Assembly: GCF_029893805.1 (NCBI RefSeq)
Contig: NZ_JARXYP010000002.1
Location: forward strand, 7,254,001 to 7,318,000
DNA length: 64,000 nt
Direction: 5' to 3'
Source of the DNA: Streptomyces sp. SAI-135
GTDB taxonomy: Bacteria > Actinomycetota > Actinomycetes > Streptomycetales > Streptomycetaceae
In this document: positions 8,815-16,351 of the stretch, piece by piece
Layout: each line of letters begins with the position of its first letter
Numbering within the stretch: position 1 is the stretch's first letter
Translations under genes and position numbers: made by a program
Notes under the pieces: model-generated
Databases searched by the model: none
Told to the model about the DNA's origin: nothing
The model's input: the letters and a program-made list of their open reading frames with translations, nothing else

Positions 8815-8956
8815 GGGAACGGACCCCGCGCACGAGATGCAGGACTTGAGCCGTGGCCGAGGTGCGGCGCGCAGTGCAGTGTCGCGATCCGCTCACCCCG
8901 GCCCGCCACCTCGACCGGCAGGGGCTGCGCCCACTCCGGAAGGCAGGCGAACGGCG

Positions 8957-9751
8957 TCACGCCGGGCTCTGCGTGGCCAGCGCCTGCGACAGTTCCGCCG
9001 CCACCTGCTGGAGCACCGGCACGATCTTCTCCGTGGCCGCCTCGGTGACCCGTCCCGCCGGGCCGGAGATCGAGATCGCCGCCGCGGTGGGGGAGTCGGG
9101 CACCGAGACCGCGAGGCAGCGGACGCCGATCTCCTGCTCGTTGTCGTCGACCGCGTAGCCCTGGCCGCGCACGTCCTTCAGGGCCGCGAGGAACCCGTCG
9201 GGCGTGGTGATCGTCTTCTCGGTCGCGGCCGGCATCCCGGTCCGGGCGAGCAGGGCGCGCACCTCGTCGTCCGGGGTGTTGGCGAGCAGGGCCTTGCCGA
9301 CGCCGGTGGAGTGCGGCAGGACGCGCCGGCCGACCTCGGTGAACATCCGCATGGAGTGCTTCGAGGGCACCTGGGCGACGTAGACGATCTCGTCCCCGTC
9401 GAGCAGCGCCATGTTGGCGGTCTCGCCGGTCTCCTCGACCAGCCGGGCGAGGTAGGGGCGGGCCCAGGTGCCGAGCAGCCGGGAGGCCGACTCGCCGAGG
9501 CGGATCAGGCGCGGGCCGAGGGCGTAGCGCCGGTTGGGCTGCTGGCGGACGTATCCGCAGGACACGAGCGTGCGCATCAGGCGGTGGATGGTGGGCAGCG
9601 GCAGTCCGCTGCTCGCGGACAGTTCGCTCAGCCCGACCTCTCCGCCCGCGTCCGCCATCCGCTCCAGCAGATCGAAGGCGCGCTCGAGGGACTGGACCCC
9701 GCCACCGGCGGACTTGGCGGAGTCGGTGGTGCTGGCGCTGGACGTCGGCAC
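8957..9751 (-). CDS. allR: IclR-family regulator of allantoin catabolism (AllR type)
   Basis: 264 aa, GTG start with AAGGAA upstream. Residues 18-80 form an IclR winged helix-turn-helix (VQSLERAFDLLERM, LPTIHRLMRTLVSCGYVRQ); residues 90-255 are the IclR effector-binding domain (LARLVEETGETANMALLDGDEIVYVAQV, GVGKALLA, DDNEQEIGVRCLAVSVPD, AAISISGPAGRV). The position between aceB and allB matches AllR of S. coelicolor, which I recall represses allantoin genes until a pathway intermediate such as allantoate binds. Its own promoter contains the same palindrome as aceB and allB, implying autoregulation. Confidence 0.9.
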   Translation of the reverse strand: MPTSSASTTDSAKSAGGGVQSLERAFDLLERMADAGGEVGLSELSASSGLPLPTIHRLMRTLVSCGYVRQQPNRRYALGPRLIRLGESASRLLGTWARPYLARLVEETGETANMALLDGDEIVYVAQVPSKHSMRMFTEVGRRVLPHSTGVGKALLANTPDDEVRALLARTGMPAATEKTITTPDGFLAALKDVRGQGYAVDDNEQEIGVRCLAVSVPDSPTAAAISISGPAGRVTEAATEKIVPVLQQVAAELSQALATQSPA

Positions 9752-9854
9752 GGCGCGTTCCTTTCGGGGCTGCCTTTCGGGTCTGGGCAGGAGGGCAGAA
9801 GCCTACCCGGCAGTCGGTTGACTCCCCGCTGGTGCATAGCTACGTTCTGCTTGC

Positions 9855-9887
9855 CGGAATTCTAATTCCGCCTTGTGGAAACGTCCA
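9855..9887 (-). promoter_or_regulatory. allR promoter with operator in the spacer
   Basis: The minus strand reads TGGACG (9887-9882), 17 bases, then TAGAAT (9864-9859). The spacer holds TTCC-N7-GGAA (9866-9880), the same layout as at aceB. A second overlapping perfect dyad, CGGAATT-CT-AATTCCG (9855-9870), covers the -10 region, so two dimers could bind side by side. Confidence 0.7.
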
Positions 9888-9925
9888 GAGTGTCGACGCA
9901 GGGTGCACTGTGGGGAAGTGTGCCC

Positions 9926-9954
9926 TTGACGGCGCCCGACCGGGAGTGAAGACT
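9926..9954 (+). promoter_or_regulatory. allB promoter
   Basis: TTGACG (9926-9931), 17 bases, AAGACT (9949-9954): a good -35 and an acceptable -10. The predicted start near 9961 places the adjacent operator at +1 to about +28, a position suited to repression. Confidence 0.55.
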
Positions 9955-9956
9955 CC

Positions 9957-9988
9957 TTCAACAGAAAGTTGAATTCCGTTACGCGGAA
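9957..9988 (+). promoter_or_regulatory. double operator before allB
   Basis: Two abutting palindromes: TTCAAC-N5-GTTGAA (9957-9973) and TTCC-N7-GGAA (9974-9988). The second is identical in half-sites and spacing to the elements at aceB and allR. The first has only a weak counterpart next to the aceB operator (TCAA-N7-TTGA). Confidence 0.7.
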
Positions 9989-10014
9989 GTTAACGGCGGC
10001 AGAGAGGGGTCCGG

Positions 10015-11352
10015 GTGTCCGACACTGAACTGGTGCTGCGCTCGAGGCGCGTCATCACACCCGAGGGGACGCGGGCCGCCTCGGTCGCGGTGGCCGACGG
10101 GCGGATCACGGCCGTCCTGCCGTACGACGGTGAAGTGCCCGCGGGTGCCCGCCTCGAAGACCTCGGCGACGACGTCCTGTTGCCCGGCCTGGTCGACACC
10201 CACGTGCACGTCAACGACCCCGGGCGCACCGAGTGGGAGGGCTTCTGGACCGCCACGCGCGCGGCGGCGGCCGGCGGCATCACCACCCTCGTCGACATGC
10301 CGCTCAACTCCCTCCCGCCCACGACGACGGTCGACCACCTCCGCACCAAGCAGCAGGTCGCCGCCGACAAGGCCCACATCGACGTCGGATTCTGGGGCGG
10401 CGCCCTGCCCGACAACGTCAAGGACCTGCGTCCGCTGCACGAGTCGGGCGTCTTCGGCTTCAAGGCCTTCCTGTCGCCGTCCGGCGTGGAGGAGTTCCCG
10501 CACCTCGACCAGGACGCTCTCGCCCGCTCCCTGGCCGAGATCGCCTCCTTCGGCGGCCTGTTGATCGTGCACGCCGAGGACCCGCACCACCTGGAGGCCG
10601 CCCCGCAGCAGGCAGGTCCCCGGTACGCGGACTTCCTGGCCTCCCGCCCACGGGACGCCGAGGACACGGCCATCGCCCAACTCATCGCCCAAGCCCAGGG
10701 GTTGGACGCGCGCGTGCACGTGCTGCACCTGTCGTCGAGCGACGCGCTCCCGCTGATCGCCCGCGCGAAGGCGGACGGTGTCCGCATCACCGTCGAGACC
10801 TGCCCGCACTACCTCACCCTCACCGCCGAGGAAGTCCCGGACGGCGCGAGCGAGTTCAAGTGCTGTCCGCCCATCCGGGAGGCCGCCAACCAGGACCTGC
10901 TGTGGCAGGCGCTGGCCGACGGCACCATCGACTGCGTGGTCACCGACCACTCGCCGTCCACGGCGGACCTCAAGACGGACGACTTCGCCACCGCCTGGGG
11001 CGGCATCTCGGGCCTCCAGCTGAGCCTTTCGGCGGTCTGGACGGAGGCCCGCAGGCGCGGCCACTCGCTGGAGGACGTGGTCCGCTGGATGTCCGCGCGG
11101 ACCTCCCAGCTGGTGGGCCTCGACCGGAAGGGCGCCATCGAGGCCGGCCGCGACGCCGACTTCGCCGTCCTCGCACCCGACCGGACCTTCACCGTGGACC
11201 CAGCGGCCCTCCAGCACCGCAACCGTGTCACGGCCTACGCGGGCAAGACCCTGTACGGCGTGGTGAGGTCGACCTGGCTGCGCGGCGAACGCATCGTGGC
11301 GGACGGCGAGTTCACGGCCCCGAAGGGCCGGCTGCTCACCCGTACCCCCTGA
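10015..11352 (+). CDS. allB: allantoinase
   Basis: 445 aa, GTG start. A cyclic amidohydrolase that opens allantoin to allantoate. The first metal motif is VDTHVHVNDPGRTEWEGF; the carboxylated-lysine region is FGFKAFLSPSG; further ligands lie in IVHAEDPHH, HVLHLSSSD and VVTDHSPS; CPHYLTLTAEEVPDGASEFKCCPP is characteristic of AllB rather than of hydantoinases. The C-terminal strand-rich region (DRTFTVDP..., GKTLYGVV) closes the amidohydrolase beta-sandwich. It is followed after 31 bases by allantoicase, so the two form an operon under the operator just upstream. Confidence 0.95.
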   Translation: MSDTELVLRSRRVITPEGTRAASVAVADGRITAVLPYDGEVPAGARLEDLGDDVLLPGLVDTHVHVNDPGRTEWEGFWTATRAAAAGGITTLVDMPLNSLPPTTTVDHLRTKQQVAADKAHIDVGFWGGALPDNVKDLRPLHESGVFGFKAFLSPSGVEEFPHLDQDALARSLAEIASFGGLLIVHAEDPHHLEAAPQQAGPRYADFLASRPRDAEDTAIAQLIAQAQGLDARVHVLHLSSSDALPLIARAKADGVRITVETCPHYLTLTAEEVPDGASEFKCCPPIREAANQDLLWQALADGTIDCVVTDHSPSTADLKTDDFATAWGGISGLQLSLSAVWTEARRRGHSLEDVVRWMSARTSQLVGLDRKGAIEAGRDADFAVLAPDRTFTVDPAALQHRNRVTAYAGKTLYGVVRSTWLRGERIVADGEFTAPKGRLLTRTP

Positions 11353-11383
11353 TCCACCCGCATCGGCAACTCCAGAAAGGCAC

Positions 11384-12505
11384 ATGTACGTGACGGCGAT
11401 TCCCAGCTTCACCGGTGACGCGAACCCGTACGGAGGCGGTGACCCGTACGCCGACTACCGCACCGCCGACTTCCCCTTCACCCAGTACGCCGACCTCGCC
11501 GCACGCACCCTCGGTGCCGCCGTCATCGCCGCCAACGACGAGTTCTTCGCCCAGCGCGAGAACCTGCTGGTGCCCGGACGGGCCGAGTTCGACCCCGAGC
11601 ACTTCGGGCACAAGGGCAAGGTCATGGACGGCTGGGAGACGCGCCGCCGCCGGGGCGCCTCGGCCGAGCACCCCTGGCCGACGGCCGAGGACCACGACTG
11701 GGCGCTGGTGCGCCTCGGCGCGCCCGGGGTGATCCGGGGGATCGTGGTCGACACGGCCCACTTCCGCGGGAACTACCCGCAGGCCGTGTCGGTCGAGGGC
11801 ACGTCCGTGGCGGGCTCCCCGTCCCCGGAGGAACTGCTGGGCGACGACGTGAAGTGGACGACCCTCGTCCCGCGGACTCCGGTCGGCGGCCACGCGGCGA
11901 ACGGCTTCCCGGTGTCCCTGGAACAGCGCTTCACCCACCTGCGGGTCAACCAGCACCCCGACGGCGGCATCGCCCGTCTGCGGGCGTACGGCGAGGTCGT
12001 CCCGGACCCGGCATGGCTGGAGGTCCTCGGCACCTTCGACGTGGTCGCCCTGGAGAACGGCGGCCGGGCGGAGGACGCCTCGAACCTCTTCTACTCACCG
12101 GCCTCCAACACCATCCAGCCGGGCCGCTCCCGCAAGATGGACGACGGCTGGGAGACCCGCCGCCGCCGTGACCGGGGCAACGACTGGATCCGCTACCGCC
12201 TCGTGGCCCAGTCGCAGATCCGCGCGATCGAGATCGACACGGCGTACCTGAAGGGGAACAGCGCGGGCTGGGCCTCGGTGTCGGTCCGCGACGGCGAGGA
12301 CGGCGACTGGCGGGAGATCCTCCCGCGCACCCGTCTCCAGCCCGACACCAACCACCGTTTCGTGCTGCCGGCCCCGGCGGTGGGCACGCACGCGCGCGTG
12401 GACATCTTCCCGGACGGAGGCATCTCGCGTCTGCGGCTGTTCGGTTCACTGACGGAGGCCGGCGCGGCCGCCCTGTCGGCGAGGCACCAGGAGCTGGGCG
12501 GCTGA
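11384..12505 (+). CDS. alc: allantoicase
   Basis: 373 aa. It hydrolyses allantoate to ureidoglycolate and urea. The protein shows the expected internal duplication: KVMDGWETRRRRG near residue 80 and RKMDDGWETRRRRDRGNDW near 250, each opening one jelly-roll half, with RVDIFPDGGISRLRLFG and the equivalent LRVNQHPDGGIARLRAYG closing them. A ribosome site AGAAAGG precedes the ATG; a GTG two codons in is an alternative. No ureidoglycolate lyase gene is visible in the window, so glyoxylate release must depend on an enzyme elsewhere or on spontaneous decay. Confidence 0.95.
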   Translation: MYVTAIPSFTGDANPYGGGDPYADYRTADFPFTQYADLAARTLGAAVIAANDEFFAQRENLLVPGRAEFDPEHFGHKGKVMDGWETRRRRGASAEHPWPTAEDHDWALVRLGAPGVIRGIVVDTAHFRGNYPQAVSVEGTSVAGSPSPEELLGDDVKWTTLVPRTPVGGHAANGFPVSLEQRFTHLRVNQHPDGGIARLRAYGEVVPDPAWLEVLGTFDVVALENGGRAEDASNLFYSPASNTIQPGRSRKMDDGWETRRRRDRGNDWIRYRLVAQSQIRAIEIDTAYLKGNSAGWASVSVRDGEDGDWREILPRTRLQPDTNHRFVLPAPAVGTHARVDIFPDGGISRLRLFGSLTEAGAAALSARHQELGG

Positions 12506-12518
12506 GACCGGGCTCCGC

Positions 12519-12551
12519 CCCGTCCCAGGGAGCAGCGCCCTCTGGGACGGG
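12519..12551. terminator. bidirectional terminator between allantoicase and the SDR gene
   Basis: CCCGTCCCAG (12519-12528) and CTGGGACGGG (12542-12551) are perfect 10-bp arms around a 13-base loop, in the gap between two convergent genes. No T-tract follows, which is usual in Streptomyces. Confidence 0.7.
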
Positions 12552-12601
12552 ACGGGGTGGTCGGGACGGGTCGGACCGCGTGCACCTCAGCCCGCGTGAC
12601 C

Positions 12602-13348
12602 TCAGGCCGCGTGCCCTCCGTCCACCGAGAACTCCGCACCCGTGACGTACTCCGCCTCCGCCAGGTACGCCACCATCGACGCCACTTCCTCCGCCGTCCC
12701 GAACCGCCCCACCGCGGTCAAGGCGGCCTGCCCCGCGGCGAACGGCCCGTTCCCCGGATTCATGTCCGTGTCGATCGGCCCGGGATGCACGATGTTCGCC
12801 GTGATCCCCCGCGGCCCCAGCTCACGCGCGAGGGCCTTCGTCAGCCCGGTCAGCGCCGACTTGCTCGTCGTGTAGAGGGCCCCGCCGGGGCCGGGCACCC
12901 GCTGGGTCATGCAGCTCCCGATCGTGATGATCCGTCCGCCCTCCCGCATCCGCGCGGCCGCCGCCTGAGAGGCCAGGAACACCCCGCGCACGTTGACGGC
13001 CAGCACCCGGTCGACCTCCGCGAGCGACAGCTCGCCCAAGGGGCCGAGCACCCCCACGCCCGCGTTGTTCACCAGGACGTCCAGCCCGCCGAGCGCCTCC
13101 GCCGTGCGCGGCACCGCCCCCGCCGCCTCCTCCGCGTCCGCGGAGTCCGCCCGCAGGGCCAGCGCCCGCCGCCCCAGCGCCTCGATCCGCCGTACGACGT
13201 CCGAGGCCGCTTCCTTGCCGTCCACGTACGTCACGGCCACGTCCGCGCCCTCGCGCGCCAGCCGCAGCGCCGTGGCCGCCCCGATGCCCCGGCTGCCCCC
13301 GGTGACGAGTGCGACCTTGCCGTTCAGAGTTCCGTAAGTCGTTGTCAT
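12602..13348 (-). CDS. short-chain dehydrogenase/reductase
   Basis: 248 aa, a classical SDR. The cofactor motif is TGGSRGIGAA; NNAG supports the core; the catalytic set is Ser in ITIGS with Tyr and Lys in YTTSK; the C-terminal GPIDTDMNP and the AEYVTGAEFSVDGGHAA ending are typical. The residue pattern after the second strand (VTYVDGKEAA, no acidic end) suggests NADP(H) preference, but this is uncertain. The substrate is unknown; it resembles 3-oxoacyl-ACP reductase-like and quinone-reductase-like SDRs. An ATG nine bases further upstream is an alternative start. Confidence 0.85.
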   Translation of the reverse strand: MTTTYGTLNGKVALVTGGSRGIGAATALRLAREGADVAVTYVDGKEAASDVVRRIEALGRRALALRADSADAEEAAGAVPRTAEALGGLDVLVNNAGVGVLGPLGELSLAEVDRVLAVNVRGVFLASQAAAARMREGGRIITIGSCMTQRVPGPGGALYTTSKSALTGLTKALARELGPRGITANIVHPGPIDTDMNPGNGPFAAGQAALTAVGRFGTAEEVASMVAYLAEAEYVTGAEFSVDGGHAA

Positions 13349-13497
13349 GGCACCCATCCCACCGGCCCGGCACCCGGAGCGCTGGCGGCCGGCGGACACG
13401 GACCTCGGCGCCGGACCGGTGTTCGTGAAGACGCCGGACGGCAGGTTAACTCCCTGAAAACTCATCGGACTTGACGGCAAAAACTCCGAAGTTGTCA

Positions 13498-13534
13498 TTG
13501 ACATGCCACTGTCTACGCGCGTCATCATGAGGGC
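13498..13534 (+). promoter_or_regulatory. possible promoter of the RNase gene
   Basis: TTGACA at 13498-13503 is a perfect -35; a weak -10 (CATCAT, 13523-13528) follows at 19 bases, leaving a very short leader. A second TTGACG lies at 13471-13476. GAGGG sits only one base before the ATG, so translation initiation may be unusual. Confidence 0.3.
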
Positions 13535-13924
13535 ATGAGATTCCCCCCACGGATCACTCGCACCGCCGCCTCGGCCGTCGTCCTGTCGGCCCTCCTCGTC
13601 GGCGGCACCGTCACCACCGCCACCCCGGCGGCCGCCGCCGTCGGCAGCATCTGCTACTCCAGGCTGCCCTCCCAGGCCCACGACACCCTGGACCTGATCG
13701 AACAGGGCGGCCCCTACCCCTACTCGCAGGACGGGAGCGTCTTCCAGAACCGCGAAGGCGTCCTGCCGAGCCAATCGACCGGCTACTACCACGAGTACAC
13801 GGTGATCACGCCGGGCTCCTCCACGCGCGGCGCGCGCCGGATCGTCACCGGGGAGAGGAGCCAGGAGGACTACTACACGGCGGACCACTACGCCACGTTC
13901 AACCTGGTCAACTACGGCTGCTGA
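13535..13924 (+). CDS. secreted guanyl-specific ribonuclease (RNase Sa homologue)
   Basis: 129 aa precursor with a signal peptide ending near residue 35 (TPAAAA). The mature part aligns closely with Streptomyces RNase Sa from memory: LDLIEQGGPYPYSQDG, FQNREGVLP, GYYHEYTVITPG, RRIVTGE and DYYTADHYATF. The catalytic residues correspond to Glu87, Arg98, Arg102 and His118 (Glu54, Arg65, Arg69 and His85 of RNase Sa). Cys40 and Cys129 match the single disulfide. It cleaves RNA after G outside the cell. No barstar-like inhibitor gene is next to it; Streptomyces commonly encode these elsewhere. The 3' end overlaps a convergent gene by 17 bases. Confidence 0.93.
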   Translation: MRFPPRITRTAASAVVLSALLVGGTVTTATPAAAAVGSICYSRLPSQAHDTLDLIEQGGPYPYSQDGSVFQNREGVLPSQSTGYYHEYTVITPGSSTRGARRIVTGERSQEDYYTADHYATFNLVNYGC

Positions 13925-14111
13925 GGGCCTCCGCGGCGGCGAACAGCGCGAACGCCAGCACGATCAGGGCGATGCTCGCGTAGACGCCGTAGCCGTCGAG
14001 GAAACCGATCCGCTGGACGAGGCCGACGTGCCAGTCGGTGAACTCGTGCAGCAGACCCGCCCCGCCCTGCACCAGGGCGAGGAAACCGAGCAGTTCCAGC
14101 AGGTGCTTCAT
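13908..14111 (-). CDS. small two-helix membrane protein
   Basis: 67 aa. Hydrophobic segments lie at about 3-20 (LLELLGFLALVQGGAGLL) and 45-62 (YASIALIVLAFALFAAA), separated by a polar loop (HEFTDWHVGLVQRIGFLDG). No family recognised. The stop falls inside the last codons of the convergent RNase gene (17-bp overlap). I see no Shine-Dalgarno sequence, and a strong inverted repeat lies 10-51 bases before the ATG. Confidence 0.6.
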   Translation of the reverse strand: MKHLLELLGFLALVQGGAGLLHEFTDWHVGLVQRIGFLDGYGVYASIALIVLAFALFAAAEALSSRS

Positions 14112-14120
14112 GGGTAGAGC

Positions 14121-14162
14121 CTCGCCCCGCGAACCCCCCACGCACATCGGTCGCGGGGCGAG
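14121..14162 (-). promoter_or_regulatory. 12-bp inverted repeat upstream of the small membrane protein
   Basis: CTCGCCCCGCGA (14121-14132) and TCGCGGGGCGAG (14151-14162) are perfect 12-bp arms with an 18-base loop. On the minus strand it sits just before the ATG at 14111 and would form a leader hairpin; as DNA it could also be an operator shared with the divergent histidine kinase gene. CATCGGTCGCG occurs here and again about 30 bases downstream. Confidence 0.5.
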
Positions 14163-14289
14163 CCCCGTTCCACCGAAGCATCGGTCGCGCGCAGCGGTCC
14201 GCGCCGAAAGTCTGCGGTGCCGCGACTTTGGTCGCCGATCCCGCTCGCGGGGAGGTGCACCCGGTCCGCACTGCGTAGATTTGTCGACC

Positions 14290-15540
14290 GTGAGCGCTGA
14301 CGAGACGGTTCCCGAGCCCCCGGTCTTCCCCGGCCGGCGCTGGCTGCTGCCGTCCGCCGTCATCCATGAGTTCGACCCCGCCGACGCGCGGCCCGGACGG
14401 CGCCCCCGGCGCACCGCGCGCGACTGGCTCGTCGACTTCTCCTGCTTCCTCGTGGCCGTCGTCATCGGCCTGCTCGCCGCGGACGCCGTCGGCGACAACC
14501 CGCACGTGTCGCGCACCGCGGCCGAACTGGACCAACTGCTCGGCGCGCTCGCCTGCGCGGCCGTATGGCTGCGCCGCCGCCTGCCGCTCGGCCTCGCCGT
14601 GGCCACGATCCCGCTCAGCGTGCTCTCGGACACCGCCGGCGGCGCCTGCATGATCGCCGTCTTCTCCCTCGCCGTGCACCGCCCCTTCCGTTACGTCGCC
14701 TGGGTGGCCGGCGCCAACATCGCCCTCGTCCCCCTCATCTACCGGCTGCGGCCCGACGCGGACCTGCCGTACCTCGTGTCTGTCGTCCTCGCCGTGGTGC
14801 TGGTCGCCGCCGTCGTCGGCTGGGGCCTGCTCGTGCGATCCAAACGGCAGCTCATGTTCAGCCTGCGCGACCGGGCCCGGCGCGCCGAGACCGAGGCACG
14901 GCTGCGGGCCGAGCAGGCGCAGCGGCTCGCCCGGGAGGCCATCGCGCGCGAGATGCACGACGTCCTCGCACACCGGCTGACCCTGCTCAGCGTCCACGCG
15001 GGCGCCCTGGAGTTCCGTCCGGACGCGCCCCGGGAGGAGGTCGCGCGGGCGGCCGGTGTCATCCGGGAGAGCGCGCACGAGGCGCTCCAGGACCTGCGGG
15101 AGATCATCGGCGTGCTGCGGGCCGCGGACCACGACGACACGGGCCGCCCCCAGCCGACCCTGGCCGCGCTCGACACTCTGGTCGCCGAGTCCCGGGAGGC
15201 CGGCATGAAGGTCGTCCTCGACAGCCGGGTCGCCGACCCCGCCGCCGTCCCCGCCTCCGTGGGACGCACCGCCTACCGCGTCGCCCAGGAGGGCCTCACC
15301 AACGCCCGCAAGCACGCCCCCGGCACGGAGGTCGCGGTCACCGTCACCGGCGGTCCGGGCGAGGGCCTCACCGTGTCCGTCCGCAACCCCCCGCCCGACG
15401 GCGAGGTGCCGCCCGTCCCCGGTTCGGGACAGGGACTGATCGGCCTCACCGAGCGCGCCACGCTCGCCGGGGGCCGGCTGGAGCACGGGGTGGAGGAGGA
15501 CGGGGCGTTCGGGGTGCGGGCCTGGCTGCCGTGGGGGTGA
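14290..15540 (+). CDS. two-component sensor histidine kinase (HisKA_3/NarL type)
   Basis: 416 aa from the GTG at 14290; a longer frame opens at 14038 without support. N-terminal membrane segments lie at roughly 47-65, 78-95, 100-125 and 155-180 (LVSVVLAVVLVAAVVGWGLL). A short coiled coil then leads to the dimerisation/phosphoacceptor box AIAREMHDVLAHRLTLLSVHAG (His near 223). The HATPase part includes AYRVAQEGLTNARKHAPG (N box) and GQGLIGLTERATLAGG (G box). TAGATT eight bases before the GTG suggests a leaderless transcript. The response regulator follows after 82 bp. The signal is unknown. Confidence 0.88.
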   Translation: MSADETVPEPPVFPGRRWLLPSAVIHEFDPADARPGRRPRRTARDWLVDFSCFLVAVVIGLLAADAVGDNPHVSRTAAELDQLLGALACAAVWLRRRLPLGLAVATIPLSVLSDTAGGACMIAVFSLAVHRPFRYVAWVAGANIALVPLIYRLRPDADLPYLVSVVLAVVLVAAVVGWGLLVRSKRQLMFSLRDRARRAETEARLRAEQAQRLAREAIAREMHDVLAHRLTLLSVHAGALEFRPDAPREEVARAAGVIRESAHEALQDLREIIGVLRAADHDDTGRPQPTLAALDTLVAESREAGMKVVLDSRVADPAAVPASVGRTAYRVAQEGLTNARKHAPGTEVAVTVTGGPGEGLTVSVRNPPPDGEVPPVPGSGQGLIGLTERATLAGGRLEHGVEEDGAFGVRAWLPWG

Positions 15541-15622
15541 CCGTCCTCGCTGTCGTCGGCGCGGCAACCCGCCCGTCCACAAGGGTGATTGCCACGCGCC
15601 GCCGCGTGGTTACGTAGGGCCC

Positions 15623-16312
15623 ATGACTGCGATCAGACTCCTCCTCGTCGACGACGACCCCCTGGTGCGGGCCGGTCTGTCCCTGATGCTGGGCGGGGCC
15701 GAGGACATCGAGATCGTCGGGGAGGCGGCGGACGGCACCCAGGTCGAGGCCGCCGTCGACCGGACCCGTCCGGACGTCGTCCTCATGGACATCAGGATGC
15801 CGGCCGTGGACGGCCTCACGGCCACGGAGCGGCTGCGCCGCCGCCCCGACGCCCCGCAGGTCGTCGTCCTGACCACCTTCCACGCCGACGAGCAGGTCCT
15901 GCGCGCCCTGCGCGCGGGCGCCGCAGGGTTCGTCCTCAAGGACACCCCGCCCGCCGAGATCCTCGCCGCCGTGCGCCGGGTCGCGGCCGGCGACCCCGTC
16001 CTGTCGCCCGCCGTCACCCGCCAGCTGATGGACCACGCGGCCGGCTCCGCCGCCGACACCCGGCGGGCACGCGCGCGTGAGCGCATGACCGCCCTCAACG
16101 ACCGCGAACGGGAAGTCGCCGTCGCCGTCGGGCAGGGCCTGTCCAACGCCGAGATCGCCGCCGCCCTCTACATGAGCGTCGCCACCGTCAAGACGCACGT
16201 CTCCCGTGTCCTGGCCAAGCTCGACCTCAACAACCGGGTGCAGATCGCGTTGCTGGCGTACGACGCGGGACTTCTGGAGCAGTCCGAGCAAACCGAGCCG
16301 GACGGGCACTAG
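15623..16312 (+). CDS. NarL/LuxR-type response regulator
   Basis: 229 aa. The receiver domain (1-120) has the acidic pocket VDDD, the phosphoacceptor Asp56 in DVVLMDIRMP, the switch Thr in VVLTTFHAD and the conserved Lys in FVLKDTPP. The C-terminal LuxR helix-turn-helix is LNDREREVAVAVGQGLSNAEIAAALYMSVATVKTHVSRVLAKL. It is the cognate partner of the preceding kinase by position. No Shine-Dalgarno sequence is visible; TACGTA lies six bases before the ATG. Confidence 0.9.
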   Translation: MTAIRLLLVDDDPLVRAGLSLMLGGAEDIEIVGEAADGTQVEAAVDRTRPDVVLMDIRMPAVDGLTATERLRRRPDAPQVVVLTTFHADEQVLRALRAGAAGFVLKDTPPAEILAAVRRVAAGDPVLSPAVTRQLMDHAAGSAADTRRARARERMTALNDREREVAVAVGQGLSNAEIAAALYMSVATVKTHVSRVLAKLDLNNRVQIALLAYDAGLLEQSEQTEPDGH

Positions 16313-16351
16313 AGGAGGCCGCCCGGCGTTGACGGTGTGAAGGGGGAGTTC

